From assembly GCA_022496185.1 (NCBI GenBank), contig WTXG01000046.1, positions 124,001 through 188,000 on the forward strand: a stretch of 64,000 bases of DNA, given 5' to 3'. The notes below the pieces were generated by a model. That model was not told the origin of the DNA, searched no databases, and saw only the letters and a program-made list of their open reading frames with translations. Positions 23,139-35,257 of the stretch are shown here, piece after piece. Each line of letters starts with the position of its first letter. Positions within the stretch are counted from its first letter, which is position 1. Origin of the DNA: Multifurca ochricompacta. Taxonomy: Eukaryota; Basidiomycota; Agaricomycetes; Russulales; Russulaceae. The translations under genes were made by a program, and so were the position numbers.

Positions 23139-25073
23139 TGGATTTGTCTTCTTTGTTTTATAACCCGTTATTCTATGATGGGTTTATGGGTTTACTAGTA
23201 ATTGGGTCCTATAAAAAGTTTCAGTTATTTCTTTCATTAATTACCAGTGTACAAGCGTAAAATTGAGCATGATCACCTTTTACTTCCCATGTGACATGAC
23301 CCATCTCTAAATCTAGCAGCCCCAGAAGGTTTAGGCTGGGCTCATGTGAGTCGTTTGTCTGTTTGTCCCACGGCAAAGCTAAGTTTCAACACATTAATGA
23401 TTGCACAAGACGGGAATGTGTGTCTTGGGGAGAGTATGCTCTATTCAGTTAAACGAGCTACTTATTTAGATAGGAAACGAGTGACTTCAATTGGAGTGGT
23501 TATTGATGTGAGAGTACAAGAAGGCCAAAGGGCCAAAGTAATAAAGAATTAAAGATGTGTTGCGTGCATGTAGTAAGGAGTGTACCGGTAATGCGGGAGC
23601 GGGATAATGGATCCGGTTGCTATGGGGTTCACCCCTTATCCTGGGTATTTAAGTACCCATCGCGCGGCGGTAATAACCTTTCAACCTTGAATTTCCTGTA
23701 TTATTGAGCCCCGTCATCATGGGGTTCCTTGCTTCTCTGGGTCGTTTCATGTGTTAATGTTAACGTCATTCTGAGCGACAACACCACGATGTCGCGAGAC
23801 GCCCGCTCTCGATACTTTTTTGAGTATACTCCAGTATTCATTTTCTTGGGCATCTAAACTCACACTCGTCTCAGGGATCACAAAACGTATGGCAAGTCCC
23901 AAGAAGTGCCACCCCGACCCAGTATTTCTACGGGGTAAAAATACATTCGTTACGGTGGATCATTTGACTCATGATGAACCTCCGCTTCTGAGCTGCTCAC
24001 TCGAGCTGGGTGGCGCATCTGGTCGAACGTCTCCTCCCTTAGTCCACACTAACTTCCGCCTTGCACTTCCGCCGACTCGAATTCCTGGATCAATCACCGC
24101 GGAGTGAAAATAGTCTTTGATTGTTCAAGAGTAACGCTAAAATAAATGGCAGCCGAAGCTGGGGTGCCTTTGTGCATGGTCTTGTTGTAAGGTGCGGGGT
24201 TTAACTACTGCCCTGGATTTATGTAAGAAGTCCTGCAGCGCCAAGGCTTCATCTTATATTTTACTGCTTGACCTTTTCTTTAACTGCTAGCTGCGTCATA
24301 CTGTGTACTACCTACAACTGGAAATTCTTTTAAAAGGTATGGCAAGCAGAGCCCCACCATATCAGGTGGCGCAAATGAGACGAGAGCAAGTGATTGCACA
24401 GTTAATTTTCCACTATGATTCCGAATGAGTGGAAGAAGCGGATCTAAAATCGTGGGCCACCTCGTATATAGATGGGGGTTGGGGGTGCCAATATAAATCG
24501 AGAGTTTGTAGAGTGCCATAGAAGTAATGTTGAGCAACAACAAAAAAACAGCGCATTGAAACCCAGCCATCATCCCTTCCTTGCACACGTGTCGGTGTCA
24601 GTGTGTCAGTGTGTCAGTGAATTCTCCTCCCTATTATGCTGCTTGCCAAGATGGGTAATTTTGGCCCAGCAGACCTACACATGCTTGACAGAAGGAGTTG
24701 ATCTTAGGTGAAACCTACACAATCCTCAGCTTGACCTACTGACACTGTGACTGTAATGCCCATTGAATTGTAATACAGAGAGATACAGGTAGAGACTTGG
24801 AATCCTCGAGAGCTCCAGTCAAGTCACGCCCACACGTGACCAAACGCGTCCATTTACAACCTTTAAGGTTCAACTTCAACTTTTTGCGACACGCTCTTCC
24901 CAGTCGTTGCGCTCCGCTCAGACCCTGTTGACTCATTATCGATAATCTCAACACCGCTCCAGAAACCCTAATACTCCATCTGATTGCGTCCGACTGTCTA
25001 GGCTCACCTATTTAGTGCCACCTGTAAGTGTTCCCTGCATTCAACCCTCCCCACACTCACTTTGTCTCACAAC
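23139..25073. other. Block A tail and block B promoter side
   Basis: No intact gene. 23139-23800 is shared with block C (59300-59960 inverted) and partly with block B. 24280-25073 is almost identical, inverted, to 58127-58920 in block C. A short (GTGTCA)n-like run lies near 24594-24620. Confidence 0.5.
23935..24110 (-). pseudogene. Scrap of FunK1 3' end (antisense), block A
   Basis: The reverse complement aligns with the last exon of the FunK1 genes: TCGGCGGAAG, a GCGGAAG repeat, GACCAGATGCGCCACCCAGCTC and TTCATCATG occur in the same order as in 27340-27470. Only about 150 bp remain. Copies are also at 32500-32574 and, on the plus strand, 59110-59235. Confidence 0.5.
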
Positions 25074-27534
25074 ATGCCTCTTAAACGCAGCAATCCACCT
25101 AACTCCAAAGACCCTCACTCAGCGAAAACACTTTCTAAAACAACACAATTAAAGAGAGATCTTCAAGGAAGTGAAGCCCACAGCTCTACACTTCAGCCAA
25201 CGGCCCCGAAACGCTATCAAGAAATGACCTTCGACGCTTCCGAGAAATTCGTCGGGCCTATGCCAGTAAAGGAGTTTTTGAAGGAATTCGTTCCTGAGGC
25301 ACGCGAAACACGGCCAACAGGTGGAATCTTGTTTGACGAATCAACCGCCTCACAGCATGAGGACGCTTTTGCAAGTTTCTCTTCCATCTGATGCATGGAT
25401 GATTATATACTTACACCCAATATAGATTCAGGCAATTAAGACAGCTGGTCTTTGTCCCAAGCTCAAATTTAACAACACCACTACGTCCCAGGATGGGCCT
25501 TATCGGTCGAAACCTAGTATATCCGTTTATTCAAGTAATCCTCGTCGCTCTGATGAGGGAAAGCCACTGAATTGGAAAACGATGGAAATGTGGATCGAGA
25601 ATAAGAATAAGGCTGACATATTCCGTGACATGAAGGTGATGAAGAAGAGGGGAGATGAAGCGAAGAGTCACATACGATTCTCGGATAGCGCTTACCGAGC
25701 GTGCGGCCAGATGACCGCCTATGCTTCAGCACATCACCAATCTCAATTCCGTGTGTTTTCATTTTCGATATTTCTTTTCGGTGAAAAGGGTCGCCTCCTT
25801 CGATGGGATCGCAGCGGTGTCATATACACAGAATCATTCAAGTGGCTTACCGAACCCGACACCCTCCTCGAATTCATTTGGAGATTCAATTTCCTCTCTG
25901 ACATCGAGCGTGGCCATGACACCACTGTTGCTTCTGTGACAGACGACGAAGCAGAGGTAGCACTTCCTAAACTGAAGAGATACCCTGGTTTGGAGAACAC
26001 CAAGAAGGCCGATCTTCAGAGGTTCCTCATTCACGACGATCGAAGCGCCAATGAAGATCTCGGAGTTTACATTACACCAAGCGCGGTGTGGGATACAGGA
26101 GGTCTATTTGGTCGCTCTACATTCGGTTATATCGCGTACGACGTTGCAAGTACAAACTTGGTATACCTCAAGGATTTTTGGAGGACTGACCTTCCTGGAA
26201 TTGAAAAGGAAGGAGATATATATCACAAGCTGCATGACGCACAGGTACCCAACATACCAAGATTGGGTGCAGCTGGTGACGTTCCTCTGTCACCTGAGTG
26301 CACTGCCACTACCTCGTTTGTCGCACAAAGGACAAGGACACAGGACTATCTGAGAATTCCCGGCGGTGAACATGAATGGTGTCCTGGGCAGCCACACGTC
26401 GATCCATATGTTCATTATCGACTGGTGTTGGAGACCCTTGGAAAGCCTCTTAGCACATTCAAATCAACAAGACAGTTGTGTGAAGTTATTCGGGACGCGA
26501 TCGTAGGTAAGGAATATTATTTGTTACTCATGGAATGTATGGTGATGGATCATGACAGCTCACTCTGCAGCGTACGAGAGGGCTCAGATTCTACATCGGG
26601 ATGTGAGCGCTGGAAACATCCTGATCACAGAGGAGGGCACTGGAATGTTAATTGATTGGGAGTTGTCGAAGCAAGAGCACAAGGGCGTCGAGGAAGGGCC
26701 AAGGCAGCATTCACGCACGGTATGTTATCTGTGAAGATTTCTCATGGATTATGTGCTAATTTGAATTGTGTGCAGGGTACATGGCAATTCATTTCTATTT
26801 CACGTTTAAGGGAACCTCGGTATACGGCTCATGAAGTCTCAGATGACCTGGAGTCATTCTTTTGGGTACTTCTATATCAAATAGCCAAGTGCAGGGGCTC
26901 AAGGATGGCGGATGTATCAAAGCACATGCAACTGGTATTCGATGAGTACATCAAGTCAAGTCAAGACTGTCTCATCATGGGCGGTAATGGGAAAATTGGC
27001 TGCCTTATTAACTTTCACCTTTCTCCTGGTGTCGTCGAGAATCTACTTACGACTGCGGAAGGGCTTGTCAATGCTCCCTGCGTAGGATTAATCGAAGAAC
27101 TACGCTCCTTGTTCCATGACTATTACCTGTATCTGGAGCCACAATATAGTTCAAACCAGCCGATCCAATCAAAAATTGAAGATAAGCGGCGGGGGGATTC
27201 ACGAGTCAAAGTGGCTCAGGAGAGGCTTCGTTCTTCTGAGTTTATATTGTCCATCATGAACAAGCACCTCAGATCTAAATGGGACATCGAGGACGACGGT
27301 AGCCTGGATAAGACGGATATGGGCCACGATGCATCGAAGAGCAGGGATCGGCGGAAGCGGAAGGCGGAAGATATTAGCACGGGGGAGAAGGATTCAGATC
27401 AGATTCGCAAGTGGATGTTGCCACCCAGTTCAATACAGCCGTCAAGTGATGTAGTTTCATCGCGGAGCAAAGGGACGAGTAAGACACTATACAGTAAATC
27501 ATCGCAGAAAGCAGTTTCTAGTTTACTGAAATAA
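25074..27534 (+). CDS. FunK1-type protein kinase, copy 3 (intact, 765 aa)
   Basis: The only fully open FunK1 copy here. Exons 25074-25370, 25426-26506, 26559-26719 and 26776-27534 sum to 2298 nt. FunK1 is a fungal-specific, eukaryotic-like Ser/Thr kinase family expanded in mushrooms; substrates are unknown. The catalytic loop is H472-R473-D474...N479 ([10 protein letters not shown]) and the metal-binding Asp is D492 (LIDWELSK), followed by [11 protein letters not shown] and the family signature [15 protein letters not shown]. The C-terminal ~90 residues are basic and Ser-rich ([12 protein letters not shown]), a likely nuclear-localisation signal. Intron 1 has GC-AG ends (GCAAGT donor); GT-AG would break the frame. 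Start chosen because MPLKRSN opens a 297-nt phase-0 exon, and internal Met51 (MTFDASE) is the alternative. It is followed by the methyltransferase relic. Confidence 0.88.
25371..25425 (+). other. GC-AG intron of FunK1 copy 3
   Basis: Between codon 99 (TTT) and ATTCAG the DNA reads gcaagtttct...aatatag, 55 nt. The only GT nearby is one codon position off and gives a stop after splicing. GC-AG leaves the frame intact. The donor GCAAGT is the strong consensus for GC introns. Equivalent sites exist in all four other copies. Confidence 0.8.
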
Positions 27535-27982
27535 TAACGAGTTTGGGATCGGGACTGCCTCTTTCTAGATTTATTTTAGATTTTGTTATAGTGTCTGCGT
27601 CAATTGAAGTTGATTACCTGGCTTGGTGTCGCATTGTAGTCCATTTGCTGGAGACAACACCCAAGCTTAACATAAACATAAGAAACGCGGAACTTGGAAA
27701 AAAACGGCCATTTGTGTAGGAAAGCCTAAGCATCAAGTTGACTCATTTCGTCGTTCCACTGAACGACAAAGTTTCTCTCGATGGAAGCCCCAGTGTAAGT
27801 GAGACTTATCTTGGCTAAGGTAGACTTACCTTGTATATGAGCCCTAGCATTGGGTTCTTCTCCCCAAAATGGTGGAGGGGAGAGTAGAAGAATCTCATCA
27901 CTATATAGAATGGGATCAAAGTCTCACAGGATCAGGTGCCCCCCTGGCTATAAGTATCTTTATGTAAGAATATTATATGAGG

Positions 27983-28530
27983 TCATGCGGGTATTGTAAC
28001 GCCATCTTCCGAGCCCACCCCTGTGCGATTGGCAAGCTCAATCGTTCCCAGCATTTCGTTCGGAAACAGCTTGTTGACATCTTGCTGAAAAAATGTTATC
28101 TTCCTGTCCCCGGATCTATCCAACTTCGCAGAGGAAATATCGCACGAGACGACTTGAGAATGTCGCGATCCCATACATCGAGCAAGAAGGCAAATTCATG
28201 CGCCAAAGTGCCTGTCCCATTAGCCACATCAATCACCTTAGAGACAGGCGCGGTGTTGATCTGAGGCAGGAGGAGCTGTGGATGGTCCCAAACCCTCTTT
28301 AAAAAGGCTTATTAGCCGTTCAATCTTTCCGCCAGATTTCGTCAAAGCCGCTTTACATGCTTGAGACGTTGGCACGCACCGAGACACCTCCGAACTGCCC
28401 TCATCCAGAAAATAATTGCTCCTCAGTGAAGTAGAATTAGACTTTGACTTTGAAATAATCATCGAAAGAGCACGAGCTGAAATGGTTCGGTACATCGTGA
28501 AGTTAGTGAAAAAGCGCATCAACTTCAGAC
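27983..28530 (-). pseudogene. SAM-dependent methyltransferase relic, block B
   Basis: Second copy of the block A relic. The N-terminal part is open on the minus strand from about 28522 to 28238, with YFLDEGSSEVSR. Motif I (VIDVANGTGTLAHEFA) follows in another frame, then QDVNKLFPNE in a third. The methyltransferase fold would end before its C-terminal half. Non-functional. Confidence 0.6.
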
Positions 28531-30092
28531 TTGAGCTGATAGGTAGAAGGATTCATAGCCTTCATCGCTAACGGGTCACATTTCGCCGGTCACACGAGAA
28601 TAACGCCAGACAGGGAAAGTGAAGTTGGTTCCCCCGTTTGAGCTAGAATGACCGTTGTGGATAATTTTCTCCTTCATCATCATGATATGCAGATAAAGCA
28701 CAAAGGTCATGTGTACTGATGACGACATGTAGGGTCTTCTGCAACCCTAAGTGGTGAAGCATGCATCAGTGGTGGTCGTCTGGTCGCAAGGTGTCAAAGT
28801 CACTTGTACGGGAAGTCACATGATATCGGATCGCTCTCTTCCATGCAAGCACGAAGCAGGCGTATAGCATATTCAATTTTCAATCTCCCGATAGCAAGCA
28901 ACACTAAGATAAAGAGACCTGGGGAGTCGGTTTTTCCAGAGGCAATTCAACATTGAGGAAAACGGACACGAGAGGAAGAGGTTCTGGACCTCAGGGCACA
29001 CGTGATCTCGAGAAAGCCTTTAACCATCCCGCCCTCTCCAATCCGGGGATAATCTCGCTCAGATCGACCTGTGGCCCCTCTGGCCCTCATCTGGAATTTG
29101 GCGAACGTTGCACTGTTCTGTGAGGATTCGAGAGCAAGATTTTCGCCAGGTAGGCCAAGGACATTCAAGAACGCATCACGCAAGGAATCTCCTGTCCACT
29201 CCCCCCCTATAGCTCGCATTTAATCTGGCAGGTAGCTACACGATTTGGCAGCGCAATGGACCATGAAACTGGGACTTCCAGGGCAATACAATTGTAGGTT
29301 CTAATAGCTTAAGGATTGAAGCTAATTAGAGTATAGAATCTGAGGTAGACCGTCTGAATAGTACCGGTAACCCAATGAATGTTTCGCCGGGGGTGCACGT
29401 AACTGTTATAATTGATTATGTTGACGGACCAACAGCGGAGGCGAGTGGTCTAAAGAACTTACCCGTTCAAATTGCACCTCGCTTACAGTTTGACAGGTAG
29501 GAAAATGTTTGACTGACCCACCAAACGATTATCACAAGTCAAGCTCCTTCGAGTCAATAAGGGTTCGTCCTCTTCACGCGGTCATGTTCGCCATTCTTGG
29601 TTCACGCAACTTCGACAATCTCGCTGGTGTTCCCGGTGAAGAGAGCTTGTTCGTGTTAGGCAAGTCCACTTCGGAACACGTGAGGCACCCCACCGACCTG
29701 AATCACCACGAGTCTTAACCCCGCTGTGCCTTAACCATGGCATATCCGTAGAAAGGTTGTAATAAGGATCAATTATCGGGTAACTGATTATCCTTGTACT
29801 CCTATTTCCTTACCTGTCTTTATGAAAATCGTTAATCACCCGCTGTCTCTCAAACTCGGCCTTGTCACGGAAATTGAATACAAGGCCAGACACAGGAACA
29901 AGTCCCCATCTAAGTTACTTTGGAATCAATTATCAGACAGGTTTCGCGAGTGCCCTGCCAGGGCAGACTCCATCAACTGGTTCCTGCTCTATCTCGGTCT
30001 GCGGGAATACCTTGGGCAATAGAACAACTTAAGCTGAGGACTCCACATATAAAGTCGGCCTGCCTCCAATCATCATAACCACACCGACTAGC
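28531..30092. other. Block B non-coding stretch upstream of the subtilase
   Basis: Counterpart of 20051-21660. No gene recognised. A minus-strand reading frame at 28947-29219 and a plus-strand one at 29509-29718 are shared between blocks but have no family signature. The TATA box of the subtilase lies at the end. Confidence 0.45.
30048..30053 (+). promoter_or_regulatory. TATA box of the block B subtilase
   Basis: TATAAA about 40 bp before the ATG at 30093, preceded by a GGCAAT (CCAAT-like) motif near 30015. The same TATAAA precedes the block A copy (21616-21621) and, inverted, the block C copy (61486-61491). Confidence 0.6.
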
Positions 30093-31571
30093 ATGCTCTC
30101 CATTTCACTCATCTCCCTCTCTCTTTCCTTGGCCGCTTCTACATGGGCTACTCCACTTTCTACCGGCTATCACTATGATGCACGCAAAGACTCTCCTTTT
30201 GGCCTTGCCCCCCTTCTCACAGCAGCTCATGAAGCTCCTTACGGTCTCGTCAATAATTCATACATCGTCATGTTCAAGAAGGGTCTGTCGCCTGTCGCCA
30301 TGGACAATCACCTCAACTTCCTCCAGTCAGCACACTCGGAGGACCCTCTCTTAGAACGCGATAATGGCCTCCGTCACGTGTTTGACAGTTATATCAAGGG
30401 TTATGCTGGAAAGTTCACCGAGAATGTCATCGAGAGGATTCGTGGGATGCCTGAAGTCGACTATGTTGAGCGCGACCAGGTAGTCAGGACTCAAGATGTC
30501 CAGGAGCTTGCACCTTGGGTGAGTGCCATAACCCCCTTACATATTTGAGATTATATATCTGACTCATTGTAATTTCATTATCAGGGTCTTGCACGTATCA
30601 GTCACCGTCCCAAGCTTACGTTTGACACTTTCACCCAATACGAGCACCAACCTAGTGGTGGCGAAGGTGTTGATGTATACGTCATTGACACCGGTATCAA
30701 TATCCATCACAAGGACTTCGAGGGACGTGCGTCATGGGGCAGGACTATCCCTGTGAACGACTTTGATGAAGACGTCAATGGTCATGGTACTCACTGCGCT
30801 GGGACGATTGCATCGCGCAAATACGGTGTCGCAAAGTCTGCGAATGTAATTGCGGTTAAGGTGCTTGGATCGGACGGGACGGGGAGTGAAGGTGATGTGG
30901 TCGCGGGTGTTATTTTCGCTGCTGAATCTGCGGCACTAAAGGCGAAGGAGGCGGAGGAAGAGATCAAGGCGACTGGGACGACGAAACACAAGGGATCTGT
31001 GGCGAATATGTCATTGGGTGGTGGACGATCTCGTACTATAGATCAGGCAGTCAATGGTGCAGTCGACAGTGGCCTCCATTTCGCTGTCGCGGCGGGTAAC
31101 AATGACGACGACGCGTGCTCTTACTCTCCCGCTGCCGCTGTGAAGGCGATCACGGTTGCGGCGTCCACGCTTAGTGACGAGCGTGCCGGGTTCTCTAACC
31201 ATGGTCCTTGTGTTGATGTGTTTGCCCCCGGTCAGGATATCATGTCTACTTGGATTGGATCTGATTCTGCGGAGAATATCATTTCTGGCACATCCATGGC
31301 GTCACCTCATGTTGCTGGTCTTCTGGCATATCACCTTTCCGCCCTTCCATCCAAGTCTCACACCTATATGTATGAAGCCGAGTACAATGGGAGGCCACAA
31401 TGGGCGTCGGGTTCCGTTCCTCCCTCGAAGTTGGCCCACCCTTCCAACTCGATCGCCCCTGCGGACCTGAAAGCGGAGGTGATTAAGCTCTCGAGCCGGG
31501 GATTGCTTTCGCGAGTCAGTAGGGCTACACCCAACTTGTTGGTTTTTAATAATTATACTGGCTTCTTCTGA
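30093..31571 (+). CDS. Cerevisin/proteinase K-like subtilase, block B (intact)
   Basis: Secreted or vacuolar serine endopeptidase of family S8A, 470 residues, exons 30093-30518 and 30585-31571. Residues 1-19 form a signal peptide, about 56-130 an inhibitor_I9 propeptide (SYIVMFKKG...VDYVERDQ), and the catalytic domain has D177 (VIDTGIN), H209 (GHGTHCAG), oxyanion N314 (AAGNN) and S379 (SGTSMASPHVAG). It should be made as a zymogen and cut near residue 140. The length fits fungal proteinase K-like enzymes, with a short C-terminal extension. It differs from the A and C copies in the last 60 residues (SKSHTYMYEAEYNG in place of STKFNPL), so the paralogs are diverging there. Confidence 0.92.
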
Positions 31572-32576
31572 TGGGTTTGGCTTATACTATGACGGGTTTG
31601 TGGGTTTACTAGTATAGTTGTCCTGTGACTACTTTCGGTTATTTCTTGCATTAAATACCAGCCGTACATGCGGAAAATTGAGCATGATTACTACCTTTCA
31701 CTCCACTTCCCATGCCACAGCGACTCTGACATGACCCATCTCTAAATCTAATCGTCCCAGATGGTTTAGGTTGGGCTCATGTGAATTGTTTGTCTACTTC
31801 GTCCTACGACGGGAATGCGTGTTTAGTGAGAGAGTATGTTTATTAGCTGAGTCAGTTAAGCGAGCTACCTATTTAGTTTTTTAATTGGTGTGGTTATTGA
31901 TATGAGAGTACGTCAAAGGGCCATGACAACGACCAAGAGCAAAAGTAATATTAAAGCAAAGAATTAAAGTGTTGCGTGCACACAGTAAGGAGTGTACCGG
32001 CTATGCGGGAGCGGGACAATGGATCCGGTTGCTACCGCCCTAATCTCTAGGTTATGACCACCCATGCGCACTTTCAGTTCTCAGGTTAAAGGCAATCTCG
32101 TCGACGCAGTTCCGCATGCCAACACCCGCCCCACAGTCAAATCCCCTCACCCCTCCTTCATCTGTGTGCCACTGTGAGGTAATTATCACACTCACGATCT
32201 CATGGTGCCCGTATCACGATGCAAACGTCGATGGAGTTCGCCTATCGCGCTGCGGTAATAACCTTTCAACCTCGGATTATTGAGTCATCATGACGTTCTT
32301 TGCTTTTCCGAGTCGTTTCATGTGTTAATGTCAACGCCATTCTGAGCGACAACACCACGATGTCGCGAGACGCCCGCTCTCGATACTTTTTTGAGCTTAC
32401 TCCAGTCTTCGTCGTCTTGGGCATTTAAACCCGCACCCGTCTTAGGGATCAAAAAACGTATGGCAAGTCCCAAGAAGTGCCACTCTGACCCAGTATTTCT
32501 ACGGTGTGGAAGTACATTCGTTACGGTGGATCATTTGACCCGTGATGAACTTCCGCTGCTGAGCTGCTCGCTCGAC
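31572..32576. other. Block B tail
   Basis: Matches block A 23139-24020 with small indels. An extra ~160 bp (about 32040-32200) is absent from A. 32500-32574 is the antisense FunK1 scrap, cut off at the junction with the LINE fragment. No gene. Confidence 0.5.
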
Positions 32577-33346
32577 ATCAGGAAAATGACATTTGCTAGA
32601 ACAACTAGATTGACTAGAATGGCTGGAATGGCTAGGGCGCCAGATTGTGTTTACTATATGTGGGAATAGCAGCACTTTTTTAAATTTATTTGAATCAATT
32701 CTATTACACGCTTGCGGGACAGTGCCCAATCACGCAGCCACATCAGGGTACAATGTAGCTACTAATTACTAAAACAATGGGGGAGTCGACACAAAGTCAT
32801 GGTGGAAAACCCATAAGGAAAAACCGAAGTAGTTTTCTAAAGTAGAGAGGCCACAGGGAAAAACAGAGGCTGTTCACCAAAGCCAGAGAGAAAAAGGAAC
32901 TTACTGGTCACCAAATTCCCCCCAAATCAGGCTGGCTCACAAGGGCAAAGGGAGGTAATGGGCTTGGGGAAGGCCCGTGTGTCCTGGAGGAACTCCAGCA
33001 GGTTGCCAACATGTCCACGATGGTTGAAGACTTGAGTAAGGTTGCCCAGGTCCTGAAAGGTAAGCATCCAATACACCCGAGCTTGAATGTACAGGGGGCA
33101 TTCAAGGGGGACATGCACAAATGTCGCCAAGGAAGTGTCGCCGCAGGGGCAGGTGTGAGAGGAGACTGGGAGGGAGGGGTGAAAGCGCTCCTGGTATTCA
33201 GCAAGAAAGGCATGGCCTGTGGCGAGGCACATGGCAGTGGAGCAGATGCAACATGTGAAAGGGACCTCATGCTTCTTAGTAGGTGCCGTCCAAAGGGGAT
33301 GATTAGACCCATCTGGGAATAGCAGCGTGCATGCAGCATGAATCAA
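32577..33346 (-). mobile_element. Non-LTR retrotransposon (LINE) 3' fragment
   Basis: The minus-strand reading frame 33346-32927 encodes about 139 residues ending a LINE polyprotein: TGHAFLAEYQERFHP followed by the C-terminal zinc motif CPCG...H.PLEC (CxC-x8-H-x4-C type) typical of Tad/jockey-like elements downstream of RNase H. About 350 bp of 3' flank follow to the junction with block B at about 32577, where similarity to block A stops. The reverse transcriptase is missing (5'-truncated), and no clear poly(A) tail is visible. Confidence 0.5.
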
Positions 33347-33369
33347 TACCAGAGATGCCGGGCCGGACT

Positions 33370-33620
33370 AACTATCATACTTCCAATACGCATATTCTAA
33401 TAAGACAGACTACTGTGCGCAACAGTCTGAATGGCCACAAATTTATTGAGACAGGCCAGTAGCTACCATATTGGTGGGACTGGACAACCAGGCTCAATTA
33501 GCAATTAGATCATTCAAAGTGAGTCAGTGAGTCAGATAACCGATTCAGAGACAATTATTACACACTGCATGCACAATATGTTCCTTCAAATCTTGTCACA
33601 AGTAAATAGTATTATTTTTT
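33370..33620. repeat. Partial copy of dispersed repeat family R
   Basis: Contains GACAGGCCAGTAGCTACC and ATTACACACTGCATGCACAA, matching in order the stretch at 51241-51335 and, inverted, 47585-47690. Degraded, no coding capacity. Confidence 0.45.
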
Positions 33621-35257
33621 CTCTCTTTATTTCACACTCTTTTTTGGTTTTAAAGGACTATTTTCTGTAAGTGTTCACTTCAGTTTTGACAACATTAACA
33701 TTACTTTATCTTATCTGCTGCGTAAATAAAAGATAATAATAATAATAATTATTATTATATAGTTCCCCTTATCTGCACTCAACATGCTCTTTGGTTTGGT
33801 TTGAGTGTGAGTGTGGGAACTACATTTTCCACGCTGCACGCACAATTCTCACTCCACACTCCAATCAAAAAGCTGTCTTCCCCACATCGTCTTCACATTT
33901 ATCTTTCTCCTTTTCCCTCTCACAATCTCCCTCTCCCTCTTCCTCCATCTCTCTCTTTTGTGGCCAAGTTACTCATGCTCACCATGTCACTTCCTTCCAT
34001 GACAGGATCTTTTCTCTTTATTGAGGGCTAGATGCAGAAAGGTAAATATAAGCTCTTTTTTCCTTCTATTGCTGACAACCTTTTAACTTTGAACTTAGTC
34101 AAGTTGACCATGTGGGTGTCATGAAGAGAGGTGAGGCTCTACTATTTCATCTTTCCAGCAACATTGTCATACTTGTATGCAGTGTGTTTGGTATTCTCTT
34201 ACCTGTGAGCAGTTGTTGACTTGTTGCACTTAGTGATTGTCAAGGGGTTTCATACCCGCGCGGGTAAGTGCTGCAGGTTTTGCCGGGTATGGGTACGGGT
34301 ATACGGCTCCCAACCCATGGAAACCCGTACCCGCGCGGCGGGTTTGGCAGGTATAGGCGCCGATTATGCATTGATAAGATCAGTAGAATTTCCGAGATAA
34401 AACACATCTGCAGTCACAAAAATACAAGATCTCGTCTGATGTATGCTACAGGGTGGCGTTAAATATGTTCTAGTATTATCCTACAAAATATCAAAGCAGA
34501 TTAACAGTGTGATGTAAAATAAAATCCTTATCAGTGATCCACTTTCTTGAAAACCATGATACATCTGTTTTATTAATGCGCGACCAATTCTGCCGGTCTG
34601 GCACTATCTAAAATACACTCTAGACTAATATAGACTATTCTATAATTTAATTATTAAATTACTTTATTGAAACAAGGCCCGTGTGTGTCTACAAGCTGCA
34701 TGGGGCAGCGACTACATTGCATCGCATGGTGGTCTGACCTCCTTCCTATTAAGGAAGGTTGACTTAAACGCGCAGAAATGTGCATCCAGGGACTAGGACA
34801 GTCGCACTTGTATGAAATGAAACCAGAATAATAAAATAATAATGTAAATAAAGGATCCATTTAATCTTCTGAACATAAACCAACAATTTTTGAGGAATCT
34901 TGAGTAGCCATAAATGAACACGTTGTGTCCAAGTGCTTATCTCCTTGACCGGGATGGCCCAGGCCATTTACCCGAAATGCGCAGAAATGCAAAGAACAGT
35001 CACGCTCGTATAAAATTGAAACCAGAATAATAAAATAAAAATGGAATAATAAATTATCTTAATCTTATGAACATAAAATAGGAATCTTTGAGGGATCTTG
35101 AGTAGCCATAAATGAATGCGTTGTGTCCAAGTGCATATCTCCTTGACCGGGATCTCCTGGGCCGGATCTCCGAAATGCGCGATGCAAGTAAAGAACTTGC
35201 ACGCGTTTCATTTTATGGGTAACCCAGGTATCAAAACAATTATCCAGGGGTTACCCC
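33621..35257. other. AT-rich repeat-derived DNA without genes
   Basis: 33730-33760 is an (AAT)n/(ATT)n palindromic microsatellite. 33880-33960 is CT-rich. 34240-34350 has tandem CCCGTACCCG-like stretches like those inside the hAT MITE at 62089-62675. 34768-35180 is a tandem duplication. No gene found. Confidence 0.5.
34768..35180. repeat. Tandem duplication of a ~205-bp unit
   Basis: Two direct copies (about 34768-34976 and 34977-35180) share CGCAGAAATG, AAACCAGAATAATAAAATAA, TTGAGTAGCCATAAATGAA, GTTGTGTCCAAGTGC and ATCTCCTTGACCGGGAT in the same order, with moderate divergence. The copia element begins about 80 bp further on. Confidence 0.7.

Larger units (their letters stand above)
16150..32580. 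repeat. Tandem segmental duplication, blocks A and B (~8.4 kb each)
   Basis: Block A (about 16150-24110) and block B (about 24560-32580) carry the same order in the same direction: FunK1 kinase (+), methyltransferase relic (-), a shared non-coding stretch, subtilase (+), antisense FunK1 3' scrap (-). Intergenic DNA is also closely alike. Block B ends where the LINE fragment begins. Confidence 0.9.

Noticed and set aside
24472..24711. 79-codon frame identical in block A/B and block C (58490-58729)
   Set aside because: Identity reflects recent DNA duplication. Composition is promoter-like with GTGTCA repeats, and no splice or family support exists.
33720..33765. AAT/ATT palindrome considered as a transposon end
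   Set aside because: It is a plain microsatellite with no flanking duplication.
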